Positions 13,059 through 19,750 of a DNA stretch of 38,658 nucleotides are shown piece after piece. Position 1 is the stretch's first letter; each line of letters starts with the position of its first letter. Source of the stretch: an uncultured bacterium. GTDB taxonomy: Bacteria; Verrucomicrobiota; Kiritimatiellia; RFP12; UBA1067. The notes beneath the pieces are model-generated. The model did not search any database, was not told the origin of the DNA, and saw only the letters and a list, made by a program, of their open reading frames with translations. A program made the position numbers and the translations under genes. The DNA is taken from positions 64,508 to 103,165 of the forward strand of contig CACWIW010000003.1 of assembly GCA_902761035.1 (NCBI GenBank), in the 5' to 3' direction.

Positions 13059-14966
13059 AAGTTTTGTGAACATTTAAAAAGCGGGAGGGCCGCGCTTGTC
13101 GCGGCTGCATCCATTCTGCTGGTGTTGCTCGTCTGGGCGCTTTTCCGCCAGACGGGCGACTTTGAGTTCCTGCGCCTTGACGACCACGACTACACGTACC
13201 GCTGCGAGTTTGTAAAGGACGGACTGTCGTGGGAGAACGTGCGCGAGGCGTTCACGAACGTGCGTCACGGCGGTATCTGGATGCCGGCGACCTACATCTC
13301 CTACATGTGCGATATCACGCTGTTCGGTTCCGGCGCGGGAGCGCACCATCTCGTGAACGTGGGGATCCACGCGCTGAACGCGGTGCTTCTGCTATGGCTG
13401 CTGGTTTCTTTGGCCGCAAAGAACGCAAAGGTCGCAAAGATTATCTTATTCCTTCTTGCCGCATTCTGGGCGCTGCACCCTCAACGCGCCGAGGCGGTGG
13501 CATGGATTGCAAGCCGGAAGGAACTGCTCTGCGCCACGTTCATCCTCGGCGGTCTGCTCTGCTGGCTTCGTGCGCGGCGGCGCGAGGGATGGGGCTGGAT
13601 TCCCGCCCTCGTCGGCACATACGCCTGTTTCATCCTTGCCTGCATGAGCAAGCCCACGGCGATGTGCTTCCCGTTCCTCGTGCTAGCGGTGGAGAGAATT
13701 CGACATTCGACGGCCGACAGCCGGCAACCAGACGACATTCGACATTCGACGGCCGGCAATCACCACTTTACATTTTACACTTTACACTTTACACTCTTCC
13801 TTCTCCTCGCCGCCGCCACCGGCGCGCTCGCGGTCTATTCGCAGACCCATCCCGAAGGCCACGCCGTGCGCGAGCTTTTCAGCGCATCGCTGCCATGGCG
13901 TTTGCTAAATGCCGCAGTCGCCGTGGGGTTGTACGTTTTCCAGATGTTCATCCCCGCAGGTATCCATCTTGATTATCGCGCCGTACCGGGAGGGTGGCCG
14001 GTACAGGGTTTGCTCGGCCTGGGTGTGCTGGCCGTGCTTGTGGCGGGTGCGTGGTGGTGGATGCGCCGCCGTATCAGGCGGCGGGCGGAACAGGATAGGG
14101 CATCCGATTGCGCTGGGCTTTTTTGCATGGGTGCGGTGATTCTCTGGTTCTTCGCCGCGCTCGCACCCACGCTCGGCATCTTTGGCAGTTTCGGCGAGCA
14201 CGCGCGTGCAGACCGTTTCCTCTACTTGCCCGCGATGGCTCTGCCGATTGCGGGGGTTTTGTTGTACGGCGCGCGCGGGGCGCGCGCCCTACCGGTGCGG
14301 TCGCCTCGGCGAGGCGGCCCTACCACTGGGACTACGGGCATCTTGCCTGTTGTGGGGCTTGTTGTGGTCGTGGCGGTTTTCTTCGCGGTCGCCTATCCAG
14401 TCGTGGCGAGTTACCGCACGGACATGACGGCGTTTACGCGCACGCTTGCGGTCGATCCGGACAACTGGCGTGCGCTCGCGCATGTCGGCGAGACCAAGTG
14501 CGCGGCGGGCGAGCTCGACGAAGGCATCGACATGCTGAGGAGGAGCCGCGCGGTACTCGCACGCGACGCGACGGACGGCAAGCTTGCCTACGCGCTCATG
14601 CGGCGTGGGCGCGCGGAGGACTGGGGCGAGATCACGAACGTGTGCGCTGCCGTGGCTGCCGACTCCTCGCGCGATGTGCGTGGACAGGCTCTGGAGGCGC
14701 TCGGCACGGCCGAGCTGGTGGGACGCGACTGGCATTCGGCGGCGTTGCACCTCCTGCTCTCGATCCAGGCACCCGGCCGGCACTACTCTTCCGCCGATGC
14801 CATCCTCAAGCTGGCCTTCGCGCAGCACAACGGCGGGCGTCGCGCGGAGGCGCGGAAGCTGTTTGAATGGGTGCGGGATAGCTCGGGGCGCGAAGACCTA
14901 GCCAAGCGGGCCCGGGAGGTCCTGTCGGTACTCGAGTATTCACCGCGCGGCATGTTATTTTGGTAG
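13056..14966 (+). CDS. TMTC-like integral membrane O-mannosyltransferase (GT-C fold) with C-terminal TPR-like repeats
   Basis: This 636-residue multi-pass protein opens with membrane helix LVAAASILLVLLVWALF, then the family motif region RLDDHDYTY (acidic catalytic loop). Next come WMPATYISYMCDITLFGSGA, HHLVNVGIHALNAVLLLWLL and HPQRAEAVAWIASRKE, the block typical of the bacterial TMTC/DUF1736 family that moves sugars from lipid carriers onto proteins. Several more helices follow, then a TPR-like tail from about residue 470 (NWRALAHVGETKCAAGELDE). Repeat-derived inserts are unusually dense here: the N-terminal SGRAALVAA (13082-13104), AAKNAKVAK (13415-13441), residues about 215-247 (13698-13795) and about 404-432 (14267-14350). 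No Shine-Dalgarno sequence precedes the ATG, which lies in an inverted-repeat arm, so the start is uncertain. The substrate is unknown. Confidence 0.8.
   Translation: MKFCEHLKSGRAALVAAASILLVLLVWALFRQTGDFEFLRLDDHDYTYRCEFVKDGLSWENVREAFTNVRHGGIWMPATYISYMCDITLFGSGAGAHHLVNVGIHALNAVLLLWLLVSLAAKNAKVAKIILFLLAAFWALHPQRAEAVAWIASRKELLCATFILGGLLCWLRARRREGWGWIPALVGTYACFILACMSKPTAMCFPFLVLAVERIRHSTADSRQPDDIRHSTAGNHHFTFYTLHFTLFLLLAAATGALAVYSQTHPEGHAVRELFSASLPWRLLNAAVAVGLYVFQMFIPAGIHLDYRAVPGGWPVQGLLGLGVLAVLVAGAWWWMRRRIRRRAEQDRASDCAGLFCMGAVILWFFAALAPTLGIFGSFGEHARADRFLYLPAMALPIAGVLLYGARGARALPVRSPRRGGPTTGTTGILPVVGLVVVVAVFFAVAYPVVASYRTDMTAFTRTLAVDPDNWRALAHVGETKCAAGELDEGIDMLRRSRAVLARDATDGKLAYALMRRGRAEDWGEITNVCAAVAADSSRDVRGQALEALGTAELVGRDWHSAALHLLLSIQAPGRHYSSADAILKLAFAQHNGGRRAEARKLFEWVRDSSGREDLAKRAREVLSVLEYSPRGMLFW
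13082..13104. repeat. Hairpin element with GGGAGGG flank at the start of the mannosyltransferase gene
   Basis: The sequence GGGAGGG runs into arms GGCCGCG / CGCGGC around the loop CTTGT. The same element occurs at 35429-35453 with a compensatory change (GGTCGCG / CGCGACC), sharing CGGGAGGG and the CTTGT loop. Here it encodes SGRAALVAA, the residues leading into the first membrane helix. Confidence 0.8.
13415..13441 (+). repeat. Three 9-bp units CGCAAAGNN in the mannosyltransferase gene
   Basis: CGCAAAG occurs at 13415, 13424 and 13433 with an exact 9-bp period, encoding AAKNAKVAK between two membrane helices. The basic loop is open in frame. The period matches that of the CTAG arrays. Confidence 0.8.
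13698..13795 (+). repeat. 39-bp-spaced direct repeat plus heptamer tract in the mannosyltransferase gene
   Basis: ATTCGACATTCGACGGCCG is present at 13698-13716 and again, identical, at 13737-13755, 39 bp (13 codons) apart. It is followed at 13764-13795 by a TTTACAC-type heptamer tract. Together they encode RHSTADSRQPDD, RHSTAGNHH and a hydrophobic FTFYTLHFTLF run that merges into a membrane helix. Confidence 0.85.
14267..14350. repeat. Three palindromic elements stacked head to tail in the mannosyltransferase gene
   Basis: First, 14267-14293 is identical over 27 bp to the kdsD element at 1712-1738 (9-nt arms, GGG loop, CTACC tail). Second, 14299-14324 is a sister with arms GGTCGCCTC / GAGGCGGCC, loop GGC and the same CCCTACC end. 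Third, 14334-14350 is ACGGGCA-TCT-TGCCTGT, encoding TGILPV. TGILPV-like peptides recur in PVC genomes as products of dispersed palindromes, which I recall but cannot verify here. The encoded Arg/Gly/Pro-rich stretch is a loop between membrane helices. Confidence 0.8.
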
Positions 14967-14989
14967 GAGGACAATTTGCAAAAACTTTC

Positions 14990-15090
14990 TTGCTTTCGCT
15001 ATTGGGAGATTAGGAGTCTCGGAGTTAAGGGGAATATTTTACAAATTCTCCCATTCTCCAAAACTCCCTAACTCCCAACAGCGAAAGCAA
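14990..15090. repeat. Long inverted repeat upstream of uvrA
   Basis: The arms TTGCTTTCGCTATTGGGAG (14990-15008) and CTCCCAACAGCGAAAGCAA (15072-15090) match at 18 of 19 positions. Between them are degenerate GGAG/CTCC units about 8-9 bp apart. A third copy of the left arm and its flank lies at 35555-35607. The element takes up half of the 209-bp gap before uvrA and would form a large hairpin in RNA or single-stranded DNA. Confidence 0.85.
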
Positions 15091-15108
15091 TAAGAGAAAT
15101 CAGAAAAA

Positions 15109-15134
15109 TTCTACATAATCTACATGTTCTACAT
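15109..15134 (+). repeat. Three 9-bp units TTCTACATN upstream of uvrA
   Basis: CTACAT occurs at 15111, 15120 and 15129, exactly 9 bp apart, each preceded by TT or AT. The unit differs from the CTAG array unit by G to C at the fourth base of the core, so it may be a related or diverged array. It ends about 40 bp before the uvrA start. Confidence 0.7.
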
Positions 15135-15175
15135 GGACATTAAAAAGAATTTTGTAATTACTTGAGGAATCTGAG

Positions 15176-18058
15176 ATGGCTGATATCATCATTGAAGGTG
15201 CTAAGGTCCATAACCTGCGCGACGTCGACGTGCGTATCCCGCGCAACTCCCTTACCGTAGTGACCGGGCTTTCCGGAAGCGGGAAGTCGTCGCTCGCGTT
15301 CGACACGCTCTACGCCGAGGGACAGCGCCGCTACGTGGAATCGCTGAGCGCCTACGCGCGTCAGTTCCTTGACCAGATGCAGAAGCCGGACGTGGAGCGC
15401 ATCGAGGGGCTTTCGCCCGCCATTGCCATTGAGCAACGGACTTCCGGCGGCAATCCGCGTTCAATCGTTGCCACGGTCACGGAGATTCACGACTACCTTC
15501 GTCTCCTCTACGGCAATGTTGGCGTGGCGCATTGTCCGAAGTGCGGCAAACCCGTGCGTCGTCAGAGCGCGGAAGAGATCGTGGAGACGATTCTCAAGTA
15601 TCCCGTCGGCGCGAAGCTGATCATCTACGCGCCGGCCGTGAAGGGACGCAAGGGCCGCCACGAAGAGACCCTCGCCGAGATCAAGCGAGCTGGCTTCGCC
15701 CGCGTGCGCGTGGACGGCACGACGTACGCCCTTGAGGAAGTGCCTGCCCTCGACAAGAAGAAGAACCACTCCATCGACGTAGTGGTGGACCGGCTCGTGA
15801 TCCCCGTCTCCCCCGATCCCGCCTTCATTACTCGCCTCACCGACTCAGTGGAGCTCGGTCTCAAGACAGGCAACGGCATCATCGTGGTGGAGCGCGTTGA
15901 CGAAGGTCGCGACAAGCGCGACCCTTCCGCGTTTGTGTTCTCCGAAAAAAACGCCTGCCCCGACTGCGGCATCTCCTTCGACGAGCTTAAGCCGCGCAAC
16001 TTCTCCTTCAACTCGCCGTTTGGGGCGTGCCCCACGTGCGGTGGCCTCGGCTCCATCTTCTACTTCGACGAAGACCTCGTGATCCCCGACAAGACGCTTC
16101 CGCTCCGCGAGTGCATCCACCCGTGGCGTCGGGCCGGACACATGGCGATAATGTACTACAACGAAATCCTATCGCGGATTGCGAAGCAGTATAAGGTAAA
16201 GTTGGAAACGCCGTGGGAGAAACTGCCAGCTGATTTCCGGCACAAGCTGTTGCACGGTTTCGACGACGATCTCATCCTTCCCTGGCGCTCGAACGACAAA
16301 CCCTTCGAGGGCGTGATGGCCACGCTCCAGCGCATGATGGAGCAGGCGGAAAGCGACGAGCGGCGCGAGAAGTTCGAGTCGTACCAGAGCGACCGGCCGT
16401 GTCCCGCGTGCCACGGCGCGCGGCTCAATCCCATCTCGTGCGCCGTTACCGTGGCGGGCAAATCAATCGTAGATGTGATGGCGCTCCCCGTTAAGGAGGC
16501 CCTCGGCTTCTTCCAGGGGTTGCTAGAAAGATCTAGTGGTTCTAGCAATTCTAGCACTTCTAGAATTTCTAGCAAATCTAGCACCTCTAGCGACACTAGA
16601 GAAAACTATTCCACCGTCAAAGACGTGCTAAAGGAGATCGTGAAACGCCTCGGTTTTCTCAACGACGTTGGCCTTGATTATCTCACGCTTGACCGATCGA
16701 GTGGTTCGCTCTCCGGTGGCGAGATGCAGCGCATCCGCCTTGCCTCGCAAATCGGGAGCGGGCTCACGGGCGTCTTGTACGTGCTCGACGAACCGACCAT
16801 CGGCCTGCACCCGCGCGACAACGCGCGCCTCATCGCCACGCTGAAGGAACTGCGCGACCGCGGCAATACCGTGGTGGTGGTGGAACACGACGCAGAGATG
16901 ATGCGCACGGCCGATTACATCGTGGATCTCGGCCCCGGCGCAGGTCGCGAAGGCGGCCGCGTGATGTACCAGGGCGATTTCAGGGGCCTGCTGAAGGCCG
17001 GCACCCTCACGGCCGACTACCTCACCGGCCGCAAGAAAATTGAGGACCACGAACCACGAACCACAAACCACGAACCACGAAAATATCTCACCATCTCCGG
17101 TTGTACCCACCACAACCTCAAGAATGTGACGGCGAAGATTCCGCTCGGCACGTTTACCGTGGTGACCGGCGTCTCTGGGAGCGGAAAGTCCTCGCTCATC
17201 GACGAAACCTTGAAGCGCGAGCTGATGCGCCGTTTCTACCACGCGAAGGCCGTGCCGGGCAAGTTCCGCAAGCTCACCGGCGTGGAGCACATTGACAAGG
17301 TGATCGAAATCGACCAGTCGCCGATCGGACGCACCCCGCGCTCGAACCCGGCGACCTACGTGGGTTTCTTCAGCGACATCCGCGAGCTGTTCGCGAAGAC
17401 CGAGGGCGCGAAGGCGCGCGGCTACACGGCCGGTCGCTTCAGCTTCAACGTGAAGGGTGGACGCTGCGAGACGTGTGGCGGCGACGGCGTGCGCAAGCTC
17501 GAGATGAGCTTCCTGCCCGATGTGTACGTCACGTGCGAGCAGTGCAACGGGCGCCGCTTCAATAAGGAGACGCTTGAAGTGAAGTACGGCGGCAAGACGA
17601 TCTCCGACGTCCTCGACATGACGGTGGCGGAAGCGTATGAATTCTTCGCGAAGGTGCCGCGTCTCGCGGCGAAACTAAAAACCCTTGTTGACGTGGGTCT
17701 TGGCTATATCGGCCTCGGGCAGCCCGCCACTACGCTCTCCGGCGGCGAGGCGCAGCGCATCAAGCTCGCGACGGAGCTTTCGCGCCGCTCGACGGGTCGC
17801 ACGCTCTACCTCCTCGACGAACCAACGACAGGTCTCCACTTTGATGACGTAGCGAAACTGATGGCGCTTCTGCTCAAACTGCGCGAAAGCGGCAACACCG
17901 TGGTCGTGATCGAGCATAACGTGGACGTGATGCGCTGCGCGGACTGGATCATCGACCTCGGCCCAGGCGGCGGCGACGCGGGCGGCACGCTCGTCGCCGA
18001 AGGCACGCCAGAGGAAATCCGTGCCAATCCGTCTTCGATTACCGGCCGGTTCCTATAG
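15176..18058 (+). CDS. uvrA: Excinuclease ABC subunit A
   Basis: UvrA is the damage-sensing ATPase of nucleotide excision repair and loads UvrB at lesions. The 960-residue protein has both ABC ATPase modules: Walker [10 protein letters not shown] (about 32-40) and GVSGSGKSS (about 665), signatures [20 protein letters not shown] and [18 protein letters not shown], and Walker [16 protein letters not shown] and [14 protein letters not shown]. Zinc-module cysteine pairs are present (CPKCG, CPDCG with CPTCG, CETCG with CEQC). GAGGA at 15164-15168 supports the ATG at 15176. Two repeat-coded inserts fall outside the catalytic motifs: a Ser-rich stretch at about 449-476 (CTAG array) and a [12 protein letters not shown] stretch at about 624-636 (heptamer tract, between the two ATPase halves). 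It is therefore slightly longer than E. coli UvrA (940). No LexA-like site was recognised upstream. Confidence 0.97.
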   Translation: MADIIIEGAKVHNLRDVDVRIPRNSLTVVTGLSGSGKSSLAFDTLYAEGQRRYVESLSAYARQFLDQMQKPDVERIEGLSPAIAIEQRTSGGNPRSIVATVTEIHDYLRLLYGNVGVAHCPKCGKPVRRQSAEEIVETILKYPVGAKLIIYAPAVKGRKGRHEETLAEIKRAGFARVRVDGTTYALEEVPALDKKKNHSIDVVVDRLVIPVSPDPAFITRLTDSVELGLKTGNGIIVVERVDEGRDKRDPSAFVFSEKNACPDCGISFDELKPRNFSFNSPFGACPTCGGLGSIFYFDEDLVIPDKTLPLRECIHPWRRAGHMAIMYYNEILSRIAKQYKVKLETPWEKLPADFRHKLLHGFDDDLILPWRSNDKPFEGVMATLQRMMEQAESDERREKFESYQSDRPCPACHGARLNPISCAVTVAGKSIVDVMALPVKEALGFFQGLLERSSGSSNSSTSRISSKSSTSSDTRENYSTVKDVLKEIVKRLGFLNDVGLDYLTLDRSSGSLSGGEMQRIRLASQIGSGLTGVLYVLDEPTIGLHPRDNARLIATLKELRDRGNTVVVVEHDAEMMRTADYIVDLGPGAGREGGRVMYQGDFRGLLKAGTLTADYLTGRKKIEDHEPRTTNHEPRKYLTISGCTHHNLKNVTAKIPLGTFTVVTGVSGSGKSSLIDETLKRELMRRFYHAKAVPGKFRKLTGVEHIDKVIEIDQSPIGRTPRSNPATYVGFFSDIRELFAKTEGAKARGYTAGRFSFNVKGGRCETCGGDGVRKLEMSFLPDVYVTCEQCNGRRFNKETLEVKYGGKTISDVLDMTVAEAYEFFAKVPRLAAKLKTLVDVGLGYIGLGQPATTLSGGEAQRIKLATELSRRSTGRTLYLLDEPTTGLHFDDVAKLMALLLKLRESGNTVVVIEHNVDVMRCADWIIDLGPGGGDAGGTLVAEGTPEEIRANPSSITGRFL
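16523..16599 (+). repeat. Nine-copy CTAG array inside uvrA
   Basis: CTAG occurs at 16523, 16533, 16542, 16551, 16560, 16569, 16578, 16587 and 16596. All spacings are 9 bp except the first (10). In the uvrA frame, after the first copy, it reads TCT-AGN-NNN and encodes Ser-(Ser/Arg)-X tripeptides. It falls in the variable segment between FFQGLLE and the conserved block [15 protein letters not shown] that precedes the first ABC signature. Confidence 0.95.
17046..17080 (+). repeat. Five ACCACGA heptamers inside uvrA
   Basis: The unit ACCACGA is repeated five times (17046-17080), the third as ACCACAA. It encodes [12 protein letters not shown] in the linker between the N- and C-terminal ATPase halves. 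Gain or loss of one unit would shift the frame of uvrA. It resembles the short tandemly repeated heptamers (STRR) described in cyanobacteria. Confidence 0.9.
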
Positions 18059-18077
18059 TGCGTGGTTCGCTGTATGG

Positions 18078-18106
18078 TTGCCGCAGGGCGGGTATTTTGG
18101 TAAAAT
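18078..18106 (+). promoter_or_regulatory. Promoter of the AAA-ATPase gene, likely giving a leaderless mRNA
   Basis: TTGCCG (18078-18083), a 17-bp spacer and TAAAAT (18101-18106) preceded by TGG form a good extended -10 promoter. The ATG of the next gene is at 18113, just 6 bp after the -10. The transcript would thus start at or next to the start codon. No Shine-Dalgarno sequence is present. Confidence 0.65.
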
Positions 18107-18112
18107 TTGGGC

Positions 18113-19723
18113 ATGGCAAAGAAGAAGCCCATAAGAGTCCTGAGGACGGGGACGTCTGACTTTGAGTCGCTCATCCTCGACGAAGAGGCGAAGTATGTCG
18201 ACAAGACGGCGCTCCTCTATGAACTTGCCCGGCACAAAACCGACTCGCAGCTTTTCCTGTCGCGTCCGCGCCGCTTCGGCAAGTCGCTCATGCTTTCCAC
18301 GTTGAAGGCGATGTTCGAGGGGCGGCGCGACCTCTTCAAGGGCCTTGCCATCGACAAGCTGCCGTGGGAGGGGTGGAAGAATAAATATCCCGTGTACAGC
18401 TTCACGATGGCAAGCGTGGTGGGCGAGACGTACGAAGGTTTCAGCGAACGGATCGGCAAGCTTGTCAAAGGACTGTGTAGGGAGGCTGGAGTCCCTTACA
18501 GCGCGAAAGGACCGGTTTCGGGGCGTTTCGAGGATTTCCTCCTCGCCGCAGCAGCGAAGTCCCCGACGAAGAAGATCGTTTTGCTCATCGATGAGTACGA
18601 CGAGCCGGTGGCGAAGTTCCTTGACGACATCAAGACGCTGAAGCGCGTTCGCTCCACGCTGCATGATTTCTACGAGAAGTTGAAAAACAACTCGCCGCAC
18701 ATCCGCTTCCTGATGATGACCGGCGTTACGAAGCTGACGAAACTCTCCGTGTTTTCTGGACTTAACCACCTGATGGACTTGTCAATGGACGCACGCTTCG
18801 CCACCCTGCTTGGTTACACGCCGTCGGAACTGGATGGGCCTCTAAGGGAGAACGTGGAGGCGTTTGGCAAGGAGAACGGTCTGGATTTCAAGGCGGCAAA
18901 GGCCTCGCTTCTCGAATGGTATGACGGTTACCGCTTCTCTCCGCAGTCGAAGGCGCGCGTGTGCAACCCCGTCACGCTGGGCAAGGCATTCAAGAGTGGA
19001 ACGCTGGAAGGCTTCTGGGAGGCGACCGGCAGGGCGACGCTCATCATCAACCGCATCGAGAAGGACGGCAAGCTGCCGGCGGATCTGGAGAATGTCCCGG
19101 CGGATTACTTGATGCTTGACGTGTGCGACGCGGAGACGTTGCCGATGGAGGCGCTTCTCTACCAGGGCGGATACCTCACGATCAAGGACGTCATCAAGGG
19201 CGAAAAGAAGGATGACCCCGCCAGCTACATCCTCGCGCCGCCGAACCGCGAGGTGCGAGACGCCTTGAGGCGCGGCTACCTTTCGCAGATCATGGGATTG
19301 AAGGTACGGCCGTTCGACGTCCTGGTGGACAAGGCGAAGCGGCAGATCGCGTCCGGAGACTGGAAGGGTTACCTCTACGAATCGCTCTTCGGCCTCTACG
19401 CATCCGTGCCCGCCACGTGGAGGATTCGCGACGAGGCAGAGGCGAAGCGGTACTTCCAGCTGTTCACGTCGATGACCGGCGCGAACCCGCAGCCCGAGGT
19501 GGCGTCGATCTTCGGCTACGCCGACGCGGTCATTGAGACGCCGGGTGCAGTGTACGTGTTTGAGTTCAAGTACCGCAAGAGCGCGAAGGCGGCGATCCGC
19601 CAGATCCGCGAGCGGGACTACGCGGCGAAGTGGGCGGGCGGTCCGCGTCCCGTCACGCTCGTCGGCATCAACTTCAACCCGAAGAAGCGCAATATCGACA
19701 TGCCAATCGTCGAACCGCTGTAA
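18113..19723 (+). CDS. AAA-ATPase-like protein with C-terminal PD-(D/E)XK nuclease domain (AAA-ATPase_like/DUF1703 type)
   Basis: This 536-residue protein has an N-terminal ATPase module of the AAA-ATPase_like family. It shows the FESLILDEEAKYVDKTALLYEL opening block (split here by family variation), the P-loop variant SRPRRFGKS (about 50-58) and Walker B IVLLIDEYDEP (D160, E161). The C-terminal part (about 440-536) carries a PD-(D/E)XK pattern: D471 in GYADAVIET and E484-F-K486 in YVFEFKYRK, followed by AIRQIRERDYAAKW. The family is abundant in gut bacteria, often in many copies per genome, and its function is unproven. A role in DNA handling or defence is suggested by the nuclease motif only. 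The ATG at 18113 is preferred to a TTG at 18107, because that TTG lies within or immediately after the -10 box. It stands alone between uvrA and purL. Confidence 0.88.
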   Translation: MAKKKPIRVLRTGTSDFESLILDEEAKYVDKTALLYELARHKTDSQLFLSRPRRFGKSLMLSTLKAMFEGRRDLFKGLAIDKLPWEGWKNKYPVYSFTMASVVGETYEGFSERIGKLVKGLCREAGVPYSAKGPVSGRFEDFLLAAAAKSPTKKIVLLIDEYDEPVAKFLDDIKTLKRVRSTLHDFYEKLKNNSPHIRFLMMTGVTKLTKLSVFSGLNHLMDLSMDARFATLLGYTPSELDGPLRENVEAFGKENGLDFKAAKASLLEWYDGYRFSPQSKARVCNPVTLGKAFKSGTLEGFWEATGRATLIINRIEKDGKLPADLENVPADYLMLDVCDAETLPMEALLYQGGYLTIKDVIKGEKKDDPASYILAPPNREVRDALRRGYLSQIMGLKVRPFDVLVDKAKRQIASGDWKGYLYESLFGLYASVPATWRIRDEAEAKRYFQLFTSMTGANPQPEVASIFGYADAVIETPGAVYVFEFKYRKSAKAAIRQIRERDYAAKWAGGPRPVTLVGINFNPKKRNIDMPIVEPL

Positions 19724-19750
19724 AAGTATTTTCAAAGGAAAGTAAAAAAG

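Noticed and set aside
13056..14966. Repeat inserts as evidence that the mannosyltransferase is a pseudogene
   Set aside because: All inserts keep the frame and the conserved family motifs are intact.
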